DNA from: Pseudothermotoga hypogea DSM 11164 = NBRC 106472
GTDB taxonomy: Bacteria > Thermotogota > Thermotogae > Thermotogales > DSM-5069
Assembly (NCBI RefSeq): GCF_000816145.1
Contig: NZ_CP007141.1
Span: 1,674,001 to 1,738,000, forward strand
Direction of reading: 5' to 3'
DNA: 64,000 bases
Position numbers and translations under genes: made by a program. Below the pieces are notes generated by a model that was given only the letters and a program-made list of their open reading frames with translations, made no database searches and was not told the origin of the DNA. Positions 35,942 to 46,319 of this stretch are shown piece after piece. Position 1 is the first letter of the stretch, and each line of letters opens with the position of its first letter.

Positions 35942-36406
35942 TTGAAAGTGGCAATCTTGGTGGGCAGTGAAACGGATCTGAACCATGCCAGAGCGGCAGC
36001 AGAGGTCCTTGCCCAGTTCGAAGTTCCCTGCGAAGTTTACGTTCTTTCGGCCCACAGAACCCCCATTGAAACGATTCAGTTCGCCAGAGACGCAGAAAGG
36101 AACGGCTTCTCCTTGATCATAGCCATGGCGGGCAAAGCTGCACATCTTCCTGGAGTAGTCGCAGCGAACACGATCCTCCCAGTCATAGGAGTTCCCCTGA
36201 GCGCCTCTTTGAATGGTTTTGATGCGCTGCTCTCCGTTGCCCAGATGCCGACAGGTGTTCCTGTTGCCTGCATGGCGATAGATGGTGCCAAAAACGCTGC
36301 GTTGTTCGCAGTGTCCATCCTGGCGTTGAACAATGCTGATCTGAAGCAGAAACTTCTCTTGTACCGTGAGTCGCTAAAAAAAGGTTCAGGCAAGAAAGAT
36401 CTTTGA
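35942..36406 (+). CDS. purE: N5-carboxyaminoimidazole ribonucleotide mutase (PurE)
   Basis: A 154-residue enzyme of step 6 of IMP synthesis. Active-site blocks are VGSETDLNHARAAAEVL, LSAHRTPIETI and MAGKAAHLPGVVAANT. The last is class I-like, though Lys replaces Gly in the usual AGGAAHLPG. The start is TTG 35942 seven bases after GGAGGTG. PurK, the usual partner of class I PurE, is not encoded in this operon, so it is either elsewhere or the enzyme uses bicarbonate/CO2 directly. Confidence 0.95.
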   Translation: MKVAILVGSETDLNHARAAAEVLAQFEVPCEVYVLSAHRTPIETIQFARDAERNGFSLIIAMAGKAAHLPGVVAANTILPVIGVPLSASLNGFDALLSVAQMPTGVPVACMAIDGAKNAALFAVSILALNNADLKQKLLLYRESLKKGSGKKDL

Positions 36407-36421
36407 GAGGAGGACAACCGC

Positions 36422-37126
36422 ATGGAAAAGCTCGAAATGATTTATGAAGGGAAGGCCAAAAGGGTTTACAGGACCGACAGCGAGGACTATCTGGTGATCG
36501 AGTACAAGGACGATGCAACCGCTTTCGATGGCAAGAAGCGTGGTGTGATACAGAACAAGGGCGTCTTGAACAACAAGATCTCGGCCAGGTTTTTTCAATT
36601 GCTGGAGCAAAACGATATTGAAACTCATTTCGTCAAGCTTTTGAGTGACAGAGAGATGCTCGTGAAGGCGGTGAAAATAATACCGATCGAGGTCATCGTT
36701 CGAAACATAGCCGCAGGTAGCCTGTCGAAAAGATTGGGACTGCAAGAGGGTACTATTCTGAAAAGAACCGTTCTGGAATTCAGTTACAAGAACGACGAAC
36801 TCGGCGATCCGATGATCAACCATTACCACGCGTTAGCAATGGAGCTGGCGAGCGAAGACGAGCTGAAACAGATCGAACAGATAGCCCTTAAAGTGAACGA
36901 AGTTCTCAAGAAGTTTCTCGCAGAAAAGAACATCGTCTTAGTGGATTTCAAGCTGGAGTTTGGTAGACATCACGATCGAATCCTTTTGGCCGACGAAATT
37001 TCCCCGGACACCTGTCGTTTCTGGGATGCTTCCACTAAGGAGAAGCTCGACAAGGACAGGTTCAGAAGGGATCTTGGAAACGTTGAAGAGGCCTACTGGG
37101 AAATTTACAGGCGCGTTTGCGGGTGA
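36422..37126 (+). CDS. purC: SAICAR synthetase (PurC)
   Basis: A 234-residue ATP-dependent ligase joining CAIR and aspartate. Family blocks are [60 protein letters not shown] and [27 protein letters not shown] precedes ATG 36422. Confidence 0.97.
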   Translation: MEKLEMIYEGKAKRVYRTDSEDYLVIEYKDDATAFDGKKRGVIQNKGVLNNKISARFFQLLEQNDIETHFVKLLSDREMLVKAVKIIPIEVIVRNIAAGSLSKRLGLQEGTILKRTVLEFSYKNDELGDPMINHYHALAMELASEDELKQIEQIALKVNEVLKKFLAEKNIVLVDFKLEFGRHHDRILLADEISPDTCRFWDASTKEKLDKDRFRRDLGNVEEAYWEIYRRVCG

Positions 37127-37131
37127 GGAAG

Positions 37132-37386
37132 ATGTACAGAGTGAAAGTGCAGATACTACCAAAAGACGGTGTGTTCGATCCGCAGGGTCATACGGTCAAG
37201 GGAGCCCTGGAGAAACTCGGTTTCAACGGGGTGAAAGAGGTCCGGCTCGGAAAATTGATCGAGATCCTCATCGACGTAGAGGACGAATCGCAACTGATGG
37301 TACAAACAAAAGCAATGTGTGAAAAATTACTCGCAAATCCAATCATTGAATCCTACCAACTGCTCGATGTGGAGGAAGTCCCATGA
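37132..37386 (+). CDS. purS: FGAM synthase subunit PurS
   Basis: An 84-residue small subunit that bridges PurL and PurQ. It has the family pattern [20 protein letters not shown] and [18 protein letters not shown] 37132 has GAGGA upstream; an earlier in-frame start at 37117 lies in purC. Its stop overlaps the purQ ATG. Confidence 0.95.
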   Translation: MYRVKVQILPKDGVFDPQGHTVKGALEKLGFNGVKEVRLGKLIEILIDVEDESQLMVQTKAMCEKLLANPIIESYQLLDVEEVP

Positions 37387-38087
37387 AGTGTGCTGTCGTG
37401 GTTTTTCCGGGGTCGAATTGCGATAGAGATGCATTTCATGTTCTGAAGAATGTCTTCGGCCTCGACTGTCACTACATCTTTCACGAAGATCGTTTTCCAC
37501 CTGACGAGTTCGATCTGATAGTCCTTCCCGGGGGCTTTTCCTTCGGAGACTACCTTCGCGCCGGTGCCATCGCACGTTTCTCTCCAGTTATGGAGAGCGT
37601 TCGAGAGGCAGCGAGCCGAGGAAGGTTCGTCCTGGGTATATGCAACGGCTTTCAGATACTCACTGAGAGCAGACTTCTACCCGGGGCTCTCCTGAGAAAC
37701 GATGGGCTGAAGTTCGTGTGCAGGGACGTCCACATAAAGGTTGTGAACAACAGAACACCGTTCACCTGTTTGCTTGAAGACGGTCAGGTACTGCGCATAC
37801 CCATTGCGCACGGTGAGGGTCGATACTTCATTCCTGATGACCAGCTAAGAGAGGATCAGATAGTTTTTCAGTACTGCGATGAACACGGCAACGTGACAGA
37901 GGATTCCAATCCGAACGGTTCTTGCTTTAACATAGCCGGTGTGATCAACGAAAAAGGCAACGTTCTTGGTCTGATGCCTCATCCTGAGAGATGCTGCGAG
38001 GAAATCCTTGGGAACACGGACGGTAGGAAAATCTTCGAATCTTTACTCAGTTACTTCACTCGGAGGCACGATCATGAGGCGAATTGA
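37383..38087 (+). CDS. purQ: FGAM synthase glutaminase subunit PurQ
   Basis: A 234-residue class I amidotransferase that supplies ammonia to PurL. The nucleophile Cys is in [11 protein letters not shown], and the His/Glu of the triad are in [26 protein letters not shown] is the N-terminal family block. It overlaps purS by four bases and purL by 14. Confidence 0.97.
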   Translation: MKCAVVVFPGSNCDRDAFHVLKNVFGLDCHYIFHEDRFPPDEFDLIVLPGGFSFGDYLRAGAIARFSPVMESVREAASRGRFVLGICNGFQILTESRLLPGALLRNDGLKFVCRDVHIKVVNNRTPFTCLLEDGQVLRIPIAHGEGRYFIPDDQLREDQIVFQYCDEHGNVTEDSNPNGSCFNIAGVINEKGNVLGLMPHPERCCEEILGNTDGRKIFESLLSYFTRRHDHEAN

Positions 38088-40254
38088 AGATTACGGTCTC
38101 AGTCACAAGGAGTATCAGCACATCCTGGAAAAACTCGCGAGAGAACCGAACGACGTCGAGATCGCGATGATTGCCGTAATGTGGTCTGAACATTGCAGTT
38201 ACAAGCACTCGAGGTCTTCCCTGCGCAGGTTGCCAACGAAAGGTCCAAGGGTGATCCAGGGACCTGGAGAGAACGCCGGTGTTGTGGATATAGGTGACGG
38301 TCTGGCGGTCGTGTTCAAAATGGAGAGTCACAACCATCCGTCGGCTGTTGAACCCTTTCACGGTGCAGCGACAGGCGTTGGTGGTATCGTGAGAGACGTG
38401 CTCGCAATGGGAGCACGTCCGATAGCTTTGCTCGACTCTTTACGCTTTGGTGATCTGTCTGAACCGCGCGTCAAGTATCTGTTCGGTGGGGTCGTCTCGG
38501 GTATTTCGTTCTATGGGAACTGCATAGGCGTTCCGACGGTCGCCGGTGAGATCTATTTCCATCCATGCTACGCACAAAATCCACTCGTGAACGTCATGTG
38601 TGTCGGTCTGGCTGAGCAGAGACATCTGAAGTTCTCCAAAGCTGTCAAATCCGGCGCCTCTTTGTTGCTCGTTGGATCGCTCACTGGTCGAGACGGAATA
38701 GGTGGTGCCAGTTTCGCCTCTGAGACTCTATCAGAGGAGAGCGAAAACAAGAGGCCCTGCGTTCAGATAGCTGATCCTTTCATGGAGAAACTCCTCATAG
38801 AAGCCTGCGTTGAAGCAGCAAAGCTCGATACAGTTCTCACAATACAAGATCTGGGTGCGGCTGGTTTGACCTCCGCCTGTTCGGAGATCGCGGCAAAGGC
38901 CCACAAGGGCGTTCGGATAGATCTCTCGTGTGTCCCGGTTCGGGAGAAAGGTATGTCACCGGGTGAGATACTCCTATCCGAGTCGCAGGAGAGGATGCTC
39001 CTGGTGGTTGAAAAAGGAAAAGAGGAAAGGGTCAAATCCATCTTTAAAAAGTGGGGTCTGAGGGCCACAAGGATAGGCGAGGTCACGGACGATGGTTTCT
39101 TCACAGCCCTGTACGATGGAAAGATCGTTGCCCAAATTCCTGCAGCGCTTCTCACAGAGGCTCCTCTGGTCCAGCTCGATCCTGTCGCTTTGAAGCCTGT
39201 GAATTCTTCACACGTTGAGATACCGATGCCGAACAACCTTGAAGAAATCTTCCTGGAAATACTTGCAAGTCCCAACATTTGTAGCAAGCGTTATGTCTTC
39301 GAGCAGTACGACCACATGGTTGGAACAGATACCGTGCTCAGACCCGGCCACGATGCAGCGGTCCTCAGGATAAAAGGAACGAGTAAGGCTTTGGCAGTGA
39401 CAGCAGATTGCAATCCGTTCTACTGCTCTGTAGATCCTTACGTCGGTGCGCAGATAGCCGTGTGCGAGGCTGCGAGGAATCTGATTGTTACGGGTGCCGA
39501 ACCATTGGCTTTGACAGACTGCTTGAATTTCGGCGATCCTGACAAACCAGAGGTTGCTTACCAGTTCGAAATGACGATCGATGGGCTGAGAGATGCGGCC
39601 ACAGCACTCAACACTCCTGTGGTGAGTGGCAACGTGAGTTTCTACAACGAGACAGAAACGAGCAGGGTCCATCCCACACCGATCGTCGGCATGGTGGGAC
39701 TCATAGAGGATGCATCGAGAATCTGCTCCGCAAGTTTCAAAAACCCAGGCGACGTCATAGTCCTTCTCGGGCCTATGTCTGCCGATCAGCGTTTGTGTGA
39801 GTACACGAGGCTGATACACAAGATCGAGAACATACTCCCCCCAACGATCGATCTCGAGCTCGAAAAGAGAGTTCAACGGTGTTGCTTGAACGCAATCAAA
39901 GATGGGTTGCTGAATTCTGCACACGATCTTTCTGAAGGTGGCCTGGTAGTCGCTCTTGCCGAGTCGTGCATCATAGGAAACATCGGGGCATTATGCGATT
40001 TATGGAGCGATTCTCGAGCCGATTTTCTATTGTTTGGTGAAGAACAGTCCCGGATACTCGTCAGCTTGGCCGAGGAGAATCTCCAACGATTGATCCAGCT
40101 CGCCAAAAACGAAAACGTACCCATAGCGGTCCTCGGAAGGGTCATGGGCGACAGACTCGTCGTAAAACTGAACGGAAGAAAGCTCATCGACCAACCGGTG
40201 AGGAAGATCAAAGAGGTCTACGAGTCTTCCTTGCAAAGGCTGGTGAACCAATGA
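38074..40254 (+). CDS. purL: FGAM synthase large subunit PurL (small form)
   Basis: A 726-residue ATP-dependent amidating subunit. Blocks include [59 protein letters not shown] and [16 protein letters not shown]. The size is that of the PurS/PurQ-dependent form, not the fused 1300-residue enzyme. CGGAGG precedes ATG 38074; a longer reading from 38008 lies in purQ. Confidence 0.97.
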   Translation: MRRIEDYGLSHKEYQHILEKLAREPNDVEIAMIAVMWSEHCSYKHSRSSLRRLPTKGPRVIQGPGENAGVVDIGDGLAVVFKMESHNHPSAVEPFHGAATGVGGIVRDVLAMGARPIALLDSLRFGDLSEPRVKYLFGGVVSGISFYGNCIGVPTVAGEIYFHPCYAQNPLVNVMCVGLAEQRHLKFSKAVKSGASLLLVGSLTGRDGIGGASFASETLSEESENKRPCVQIADPFMEKLLIEACVEAAKLDTVLTIQDLGAAGLTSACSEIAAKAHKGVRIDLSCVPVREKGMSPGEILLSESQERMLLVVEKGKEERVKSIFKKWGLRATRIGEVTDDGFFTALYDGKIVAQIPAALLTEAPLVQLDPVALKPVNSSHVEIPMPNNLEEIFLEILASPNICSKRYVFEQYDHMVGTDTVLRPGHDAAVLRIKGTSKALAVTADCNPFYCSVDPYVGAQIAVCEAARNLIVTGAEPLALTDCLNFGDPDKPEVAYQFEMTIDGLRDAATALNTPVVSGNVSFYNETETSRVHPTPIVGMVGLIEDASRICSASFKNPGDVIVLLGPMSADQRLCEYTRLIHKIENILPPTIDLELEKRVQRCCLNAIKDGLLNSAHDLSEGGLVVALAESCIIGNIGALCDLWSDSRADFLLFGEEQSRILVSLAEENLQRLIQLAKNENVPIAVLGRVMGDRLVVKLNGRKLIDQPVRKIKEVYESSLQRLVNQ

Positions 40255-41636
40255 AGGAATCATGTGGACTGTTTGGAATCTTTTCTCCAAAACCTGATCC
40301 GAAGATTTCCAGAACTGTCTATTATGGTCTAATCGCTCTTCAGCACAGAGGTCAAGAGAGTGCAGGCATCGCGGTTGGTGATGGAGAGAAGATCAAGTAT
40401 CATAAGGGTTTGGGACTGGTCAACGACGTCTTCAACGAGGAAGTGCTCGGTGAGCTTTCCGGACACGTTGCGATCGGCCATGTGAGGTATTCGACGACGG
40501 GCTCGAACGTGTTCGAGAACGCCCAACCCATAGTCGTTGCAGGTCAACAAGGCAGCTTGGCGGTGGCACACAATGGAAACATAATCAACACGCGCGAGCT
40601 CAGGAGTCAACTTGAAAAGAAAGGATTACCTTTTCGTTCGACCACTGACAGTGAGATCATTGCGTTACTCTTGATCGAGCAAGGCCCGGACATGTTACAT
40701 GCTTGCCTCGATGTGACACGTACCCTGCAGGGTGCTTACTGCTTGCTCCTCATGAACCAAAATAGTTTGATCGCCATCAGGGATCCACTCGGTTTTCGTC
40801 CACTCTGCATGGGCAGACTGGATGACTGCGTGGTGTTCGCCTCGGAAACGGTCGCATTGGATGCCGTGGGAGCCGAATTCGTCAGAGACATCGAACCTGG
40901 AGAGGTCGTTTTGGTGAATGAAAATGGTGTGGAGTCTCACAAGACGGCTTTTTCAAGGAGTGCGTTCTGCATTTTCGAGTTCGTCTACTTCGCCAGGCCC
41001 GACAGTGTGCTGGAGAACGTGAGCGTTTATGCTGCACGAGAGCGAGCCGGCAGAATACTGGCGATCGAACAACCTGCCGATGCAGACCTTGTCGTAGGCG
41101 TGCCAGACTCTGGCACCGTCGCCGCCATTGGTTATTCCAATCAGAGTGGTATCCCGTACGGAATGGGTCTGATCAAAAACAAATACATCGGTAGGACTTT
41201 CATACAACCATCTCAGAAGCTCAGGAACCTGGGGGTCAGACTCAAGTTGAACGCTTTGAGAGAGCTCGTGAAAGGAAAAAGCATAGTCTTGGTTGACGAT
41301 TCCATCGTGAGGGGCACGACGATGGGTCAAATTGTGAAGATGTTGAGAACTGCCGGGGCAAGGTCGATTCACGTTCGCATCGCTTCACCCCCTATACGGT
41401 ACGGTTGTTACTTCGGAGTCGACACATCCGACAGGAGGGAACTCATCGCGGCAGTTCTCGAAGAAAAGAAGATCGAGCAACTCATAGGGGCTGATTCGCT
41501 CGGCTATTTGAGCCTCGAAGGGCTGGTAAAGGCTGTTGGGCTGCCTTCGGATCGTCTCTGTCTCGCATGCTTCAACGGTATTTATCCTTTGCAGGTTCCG
41601 AGTTTTTGCACGAAGTACCTTTTTGAAAAGGAGTGA
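40251..41636 (+). CDS. purF: Amidophosphoribosyltransferase (PurF)
   Basis: A 461-residue enzyme of the first committed step (PRPP plus glutamine to phosphoribosylamine). The N-terminal nucleophile would be Cys5 after removal of the short leader MKES, in [25 protein letters not shown] is the glutaminase block. The PRPP loop is [20 protein letters not shown]. The C-terminus holds [10 protein letters not shown], typical of Fe-S-containing PurF with other cysteines. ATG 40251 overlaps the purL stop. Confidence 0.97.
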   Translation: MKESCGLFGIFSPKPDPKISRTVYYGLIALQHRGQESAGIAVGDGEKIKYHKGLGLVNDVFNEEVLGELSGHVAIGHVRYSTTGSNVFENAQPIVVAGQQGSLAVAHNGNIINTRELRSQLEKKGLPFRSTTDSEIIALLLIEQGPDMLHACLDVTRTLQGAYCLLLMNQNSLIAIRDPLGFRPLCMGRLDDCVVFASETVALDAVGAEFVRDIEPGEVVLVNENGVESHKTAFSRSAFCIFEFVYFARPDSVLENVSVYAARERAGRILAIEQPADADLVVGVPDSGTVAAIGYSNQSGIPYGMGLIKNKYIGRTFIQPSQKLRNLGVRLKLNALRELVKGKSIVLVDDSIVRGTTMGQIVKMLRTAGARSIHVRIASPPIRYGCYFGVDTSDRRELIAAVLEEKKIEQLIGADSLGYLSLEGLVKAVGLPSDRLCLACFNGIYPLQVPSFCTKYLFEKE

Positions 41637-41644
41637 GAACCTTG

Positions 41645-42655
41645 ATGAGATCTTACAAGGAGGCGGGTGTGGATCGGGACGCAGCCGATGAAAGCGTAGA
41701 AAGGATCAAACGCTTGGCGCGGCTCACGTACGTACCGCAAGTGCTCGGAGGGATAGGCTCTTTCGGTGGTTTCTTCGAATTGCCTTCGAATTACCGTCAA
41801 CCGGTGCTCGTGTCCGGCACGGATGGTGTGGGAACGAAACTGAAGATCGCTTTCATGATGGACAAGCATGATACTGTGGGTATAGATTGTGTGGCGATGT
41901 GTGTCAACGACGTTTTGGTGCACGGCGCAAAACCGCTCTTCTTTCTTGATTACCTCGCGGTGGGGAAGTTGAACGTTGAGCGTGTGGAACAGATCGTCAC
42001 GGGGATCGTGAAGGGTTGCGTGGAAGCCGAATGCGCACTCATAGGGGGAGAAACGGCACAGATGCCAGATTTTTATGGCGAGGACGAGTACGACCTGGCT
42101 GGCTTTGCGGTTGGTATCGTTGAGAAAGATCAGCTCCTGGACGGCTCAAGGGTCAGCGAAGGTGATCTCGTACTTGGGCTCGCTTCGAGCGGGCTTCACA
42201 GCAATGGTTTTTCTTTGGCGAGGAAAATCCTCTTGAGTCATTACAGAGTAGATTCTTACGTTGACGAACTCGGCAAAACACTCGGTGAGGAAATGCTCAC
42301 GCCGACCAAGATCTACGTGAAGAGCGTGCTGAAAGTTCTGGATAGTTCTATCCATGCGATGGCGCACATTACGGGTGGGGGTATCCCTGGAAACCTTCCC
42401 AGAGTGATACCTGTTGGTCTGGAGGCTCGAATCGACAAAAGTTCCTGGCCAGTACCGACCATATTCAGCCTGATCCAGCGACTCGGGATGATCAACGAGT
42501 CGGAGATGTTCAGAACCTTCAACATGGGAATAGGTTTCATGTTGATCGTTGAAAGAGACTCTGCGGACAGAATCGCCAGAGCACTCAAGAATCTCGGTGA
42601 AGAGGTGTGGGTTGTCGGTGAGATCAAAAGGGGTGAAAGGAGGATCGTTCTTTGA
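41645..42655 (+). CDS. purM: AIR synthetase (PurM)
   Basis: A 336-residue enzyme making AIR from FGAM. Blocks include [60 protein letters not shown] and [19 protein letters not shown] ends at 41633. I prefer ATG 41645, with TTG 41642 and GTG 41633 as in-frame alternatives; the last lies in the ribosome site. Confidence 0.96.
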   Translation: MRSYKEAGVDRDAADESVERIKRLARLTYVPQVLGGIGSFGGFFELPSNYRQPVLVSGTDGVGTKLKIAFMMDKHDTVGIDCVAMCVNDVLVHGAKPLFFLDYLAVGKLNVERVEQIVTGIVKGCVEAECALIGGETAQMPDFYGEDEYDLAGFAVGIVEKDQLLDGSRVSEGDLVLGLASSGLHSNGFSLARKILLSHYRVDSYVDELGKTLGEEMLTPTKIYVKSVLKVLDSSIHAMAHITGGGIPGNLPRVIPVGLEARIDKSSWPVPTIFSLIQRLGMINESEMFRTFNMGIGFMLIVERDSADRIARALKNLGEEVWVVGEIKRGERRIVL

Positions 42656-43290
42656 GGAAAGCTTCCTTAGGTATTCTCGTGTCGGGGACCGGTACGAACA
42701 TGTATTCGATTGCGAAGAAATGTTTGAGCGGGGAATTACCTGCAGTTGTTTCGGTCGTCATAAGCAGCAGAGAGAATGCTCCAGCCTTGGAGAAAGCGAG
42801 ATCCTTGGGCATACCCTCGTACGTCGTCAGGAAGAAGGACTTTCAAAGCCAAACCGAATACGAGGACAAAATGATAGCCATTCTCAAGGCGCACAACGTT
42901 GATCTGGTCGTTCTGGCTGGTTTTTTGAACATACTCTCTCCGTATTTCATCGACGCCTTCAGATGGAAAATCATCAACGTGCATCCGTCTTTGATTCCTG
43001 CCTTTTGTGGTCCAGGCTATTACGGAATGAAAGTGCACGAGGCCGTGATCCAGTACGGGGTGAAGATCACGGGTGTCACGGTCCATTTCGTTGACGAAAG
43101 CGTCGATGGAGGTCCGATCATACTGCAGAGACCCGTCGAGGTTGACGATGACGACACGCCTGAGACTCTCGCCGAAAAAGTGAAACAAGTTGAGCACGAG
43201 GTGTTGCCAGAAGCGATCAAGTTGATCGTGGAAAACGAATTGCGCATAGTCGGTAGGAAAGTTCTCATCAGGAGGGAAGACGATGCCTAA
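42652..43290 (+). CDS. purN: GAR formyltransferase (PurN)
   Basis: A 212-residue 10-formyl-THF-dependent transferase. The catalytic region is [20 protein letters not shown] and [18 protein letters not shown], giving His and Asp, with Asn in the preceding IINVH segment. [15 protein letters not shown] is the phosphate-binding N-terminus. The start is TTG 42652, overlapping the purM stop (TTTGA). Confidence 0.96.
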   Translation: MRKASLGILVSGTGTNMYSIAKKCLSGELPAVVSVVISSRENAPALEKARSLGIPSYVVRKKDFQSQTEYEDKMIAILKAHNVDLVVLAGFLNILSPYFIDAFRWKIINVHPSLIPAFCGPGYYGMKVHEAVIQYGVKITGVTVHFVDESVDGGPIILQRPVEVDDDDTPETLAEKVKQVEHEVLPEAIKLIVENELRIVGRKVLIRREDDA

Positions 43291-44797
43291 AGCGTTGATT
43301 TCAGTTTGGGACAAAACAAAGATAGTGGAGATTGCGCGCGAACTTGCAACGCTTGGATTCACAATTATGAGTACAGGTGGAACGGCCGAATTTCTTTCCA
43401 AAAACGGCGTGAACGTCGTTCCCACTTCTAACATCACATCCTTCAACCAGCTACTGGGAGGCAGGGTGAAGAGTTTGCATCCCTACATCCACGCGGCGAT
43501 CCTCGCGAACCGTGACGATCCTTCTCAGATGAAAGAACTTGAACAGCTTGGGATAGAACCAATCGATGTAGTAATCGTGAACTTCTATCCTTTCTCGCGC
43601 GCGGTACATGAAAAGAAAGAACTCAACGAGCTTGTTGATTTCATAGACATCGGAGGACCCGCTGTGCTTCGGGCCGCAGCCAAGAACTTCAAACACGTTG
43701 CTGTGCTGTGCGATGTGTCCGATTACGAATGGTTTGTTGAAAAGGTGAAGGTCAATTCCTTAATCTTGAACGACAGATTGAGACTCGCCTTGAAGGCTTT
43801 TCAGTACAGCGCCTGGTACGATGCTATGATTGCTCAGTACTTCTCTCGCGTTGCGGGTGATCTCTTCCCAAGATACCTCACGTTATCTTACGAGAAGGTG
43901 TGCGAACTTTGCTACGGTGAAAATCCACACCAGCGAGCGGCCCTGTACAAAGATGTGCTTGTTCCGTCTGGAATCGTCAATGCAAAACAGCTTCATGGAA
44001 AAGAACTTTCCTTCAACAACTACCTCGATGCCGACGCTGCCTTGTCGGTTGTGAAAGATTTCGAGGACACCACCTGCGTCGTTGTCAAACACACCAACCC
44101 CTGCGCTGTCGCCTGTGCAAATTCAACTCTCGAGGCTTTCGAGAAGGCAAAGGCTGCTGACCCAGTTTCGATTTTTGGAGGAATCGTGGCATTCAATCGA
44201 GGTGTCGATGCTGAGACTGCTAAGAAGCTTTCTGAGATATTTCTCGAAGTGATACTGGCACCAAGTTTCGACGCTGAAGCACTCAAGATCTTGAAAAAGA
44301 AAAAGAACCTGAGGCTCCTTCAGATCGATTTGAACCAAAAGGGTGAGATCTACGATCTGCGAAGAATTTCCGGGGGAGTGCTCTTTCAAACACCCGACCT
44401 TACCGACTACGCACAGTTGAAAGTAGTCACTGAGCGTGCACCACACGAGGAAGAGCTGAAAGATCTGCTCTTCGCCTGGAAAGTTGTCAAGCATGTGAAA
44501 TCCAACGCGATCGTGCTGGCCAAGGATCGCACCACGCTCGCCATCGGTGCAGGACAGCCTAACAGAGTCTGGCCTACAGAACATTGCGTCAGACAGGCTG
44601 GAGAGAAGGCAAAAGGTTCCGTGCTGGCCTCCGATGCGTTCTTCCCATTCCCGGACGCTGTCGAGATCGCGGCGAAAGCAGGGGTTTCAGCCATCATACA
44701 ACCAGGTGGGTCGGTGAGGGACCAAGAGGTCATCGAGATGGCGAACAGATACAACGTGGCGATGATTTTCACAGGTACACGACACTTCAAGCACTGA
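43283..44797 (+). CDS. purH: Bifunctional AICAR transformylase / IMP cyclohydrolase (PurH)
   Basis: A 504-residue enzyme of the last two steps. The N-terminal cyclohydrolase part shows LISVWDKTKIVEIARELATL and MSTGGTAEFL. The transformylase part has YGENPHQRAALY, the Lys-His pair in CVVVKHTNPCAVA and ASDAFFPFPDAVEIAAKAG. It overlaps purN by eight bases. Confidence 0.97.
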   Translation: MPKALISVWDKTKIVEIARELATLGFTIMSTGGTAEFLSKNGVNVVPTSNITSFNQLLGGRVKSLHPYIHAAILANRDDPSQMKELEQLGIEPIDVVIVNFYPFSRAVHEKKELNELVDFIDIGGPAVLRAAAKNFKHVAVLCDVSDYEWFVEKVKVNSLILNDRLRLALKAFQYSAWYDAMIAQYFSRVAGDLFPRYLTLSYEKVCELCYGENPHQRAALYKDVLVPSGIVNAKQLHGKELSFNNYLDADAALSVVKDFEDTTCVVVKHTNPCAVACANSTLEAFEKAKAADPVSIFGGIVAFNRGVDAETAKKLSEIFLEVILAPSFDAEALKILKKKKNLRLLQIDLNQKGEIYDLRRISGGVLFQTPDLTDYAQLKVVTERAPHEEELKDLLFAWKVVKHVKSNAIVLAKDRTTLAIGAGQPNRVWPTEHCVRQAGEKAKGSVLASDAFFPFPDAVEIAAKAGVSAIIQPGGSVRDQEVIEMANRYNVAMIFTGTRHFKH

Positions 44798-44806
44798 GGT
44801 GGTACC

Positions 44807-46051
44807 ATGAAGGCGCTCGTCATAGGTTCGGGTGGTCGCGAACACGCGTTGGTATGGAAACTCCACCAGGAAGGATACGAAGTCTTCTGCGCTCCAGGTA
44901 ACGGTGGTATCTGCCAGGATGCGACGTGCTACGAAGCAAAAAGTGTGGATGAACTGTTACAGCTCGCTTTGAAAGAGAAGATAGATCTGACTGTCGTGGG
45001 TCCGGAGGCGTATCTGGCACAAGGTGTGGTCGACGTTTTCGAATCGCACGGTCTCAAAATCTTTGGACCAAACAGAAAAGCGTCTCAGCTCGAGTGCAGT
45101 AAGGTTTACGCAAAACTGCTCATGGACGAGTGTGGGATACCAACGGCGCGGTTCAGGTTGTTCGACGACCCTGTTCAGGCAGAAAAGTATGTTGAACGCT
45201 GCGAATTTCCAATCGTTATAAAGGCGGATGGTTTGGCGCAAGGTAAAGGAAGTTACGTGGTGATGAGTCGTGAAGAAGCGTTCAACGTGATCGATTCGTT
45301 GATGAGGAAAAAGATCTTTGGAGAGTCGGGTGAGAGGATCGTTGTCGAAGAGTTTTTGCGAGGCAAAGAAATGAGCATGATGGTTCTCACCGATGGTAAA
45401 ACTTACGTTCCCATGATGAGTGCGATGGATTACAAGAAAATCTACGATGGCGACAGGGGGCCCAACACGGGTGGAATGGGTTCAATCGCACCGGCACCGC
45501 ACTACAGCGAGAACCTGTGGCGAAGTGTGAGAGAGGAAATCTTGGACAAGCTTTTCCCAGCACTCGAGAAGCGGAACGTGATCTACAAAGGCGTCCTTTA
45601 TCTGGGTCTGATGATCACTCAAGATGGTCCCAAAGTGCTCGAATTCAACTGCAGGTTCGGTGATCCAGAAACTCAGTCCATTCTGCTGCTCTTGGAAAGT
45701 GATCTTTTGGAAATGCTCCAGGCCGTGGTCGAGGGAGAATTGGAGAGACGCAAAATATTATGGTCAAAAGAAAAGGCAGTTTGCGTGGTTCTGGTGAGCG
45801 GAGGTTATCCCGAGTCTTACAAAACGGGTTTTGAGATCTTCGGTTTGAACAAGGTGAAAGATGCGATCGTTTTCCATGCAGGTACCAAGAAGGTCGATGG
45901 AAAGATCGTCACCAGCGGTGGTAGGGTTTTAAACGTTTGTGCAAAGGCTGATACTTACGCAAAGGCCAGAAGACGGGTTTACGAGGAGATTGAGAAAATC
46001 CACTTCGAGAACATGTATTATCGCAAGGACATCGGTCTGTTCATCTCTTGA
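44807..46051 (+). CDS. purD: GAR synthetase (PurD)
   Basis: A 414-residue ATP-grasp ligase joining phosphoribosylamine and glycine. It starts MKALVIGSGGREHALVWKL. Other blocks are IVIKADGLAQGKGSYVVMS, RGPNTGGMGSIAPAP and FNCRFGDPETQSILLLL. GAGGTGGTACC precedes ATG 44807. It ends the operon, and the -35 box of the next promoter overlaps its stop codon. Confidence 0.97.
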   Translation: MKALVIGSGGREHALVWKLHQEGYEVFCAPGNGGICQDATCYEAKSVDELLQLALKEKIDLTVVGPEAYLAQGVVDVFESHGLKIFGPNRKASQLECSKVYAKLLMDECGIPTARFRLFDDPVQAEKYVERCEFPIVIKADGLAQGKGSYVVMSREEAFNVIDSLMRKKIFGESGERIVVEEFLRGKEMSMMVLTDGKTYVPMMSAMDYKKIYDGDRGPNTGGMGSIAPAPHYSENLWRSVREEILDKLFPALEKRNVIYKGVLYLGLMITQDGPKVLEFNCRFGDPETQSILLLLESDLLEMLQAVVEGELERRKILWSKEKAVCVVLVSGGYPESYKTGFEIFGLNKVKDAIVFHAGTKKVDGKIVTSGGRVLNVCAKADTYAKARRRVYEEIEKIHFENMYYRKDIGLFIS

Positions 46052-46077
46052 CATCTTACATGATGGTTATGTATAAT
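46048..46077 (+). promoter_or_regulatory. Promoter of the dapAB leader
   Basis: TTGACA (46048-46053) and TATAAT (46072-46077) are both perfect, 18 bases apart. Transcription would start near 46084, giving a leader of about 235 bases before dapA. Confidence 0.9.
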
Positions 46078-46109
46078 ACCAAAAAACAAAGCATAGGAGT
46101 GCCATCGTG

Positions 46110-46232
46110 ATGGCCATATTTCTTCGATTTGTCAGGCAATTTGCCTTGAACTCTATTGAGAATAAGAAGGCTAAGCGCAGCCACCCGCTCGTTGATGGTT
46201 GGCCTGCGCTTAGCTCGTTTTGTACAAGCTGA
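46110..46232 (+). CDS. Putative lysine-sensing leader peptide of dapAB
   Basis: A 40-codon frame, too short to stand out alone. AGGAG (46095-46099) lies seven bases before an in-frame GTG (46107) and ten before ATG 46110. Codons 19, 20 and 22 are AAG, in the order Lys-Lys-Ala-Lys-Arg (46164-46178), immediately at the first arm of the attenuator. The stop TGA (46230-46232) falls inside the third arm. A ribosome waiting for Lys-tRNA at these codons would cover 46170-46180. The position of the control codons and stop relative to the arms is the main support; protein-level function is not implied. Confidence 0.75.
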   Translation: MAIFLRFVRQFALNSIENKKAKRSHPLVDGWPALSSFCTS

Positions 46233-46297
46233 GCGCAAGCCAATGTAGAAAGAAGATCATCAACGAGCGGGCTACAAAACATGTAGCCCGCTTTTTT
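46170..46297 (+). promoter_or_regulatory. Attenuator with mutually exclusive hairpins before dapA
   Basis: Arm A1 (46170-46180) pairs perfectly over 11 bases with A2 (46204-46214). A2 can instead pair with A3: 46199-46203 and 46205-46215 with 46239-46243 and 46227-46237, 16 pairs with one G-U and one mismatch. Segment B1 (46184-46197) is perfectly complementary over 14 bases to B2 (46258-46271). B1:B2 can form around A2:A3, but it is trapped in the loop when A1:A2 forms. B2 overlaps the terminator stem 46267-46276/46282-46291, which ends in TTTTTT (46292-46297). So A2:A3 plus B1:B2 is the antiterminator, and A1:A2 permits termination. Confidence 0.85.
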
Positions 46298-46319
46298 ATT
46301 CATAAGGAGGGGTTGAGAA

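Noticed and set aside
46052-46319. Lysine (L-box) riboswitch or T-box before dapA
   Set aside because: The conserved L-box core and the T-box sequence (AGGGTGG-type) are absent; the leader is fully explained by a leader peptide, alternative hairpins and a terminator.
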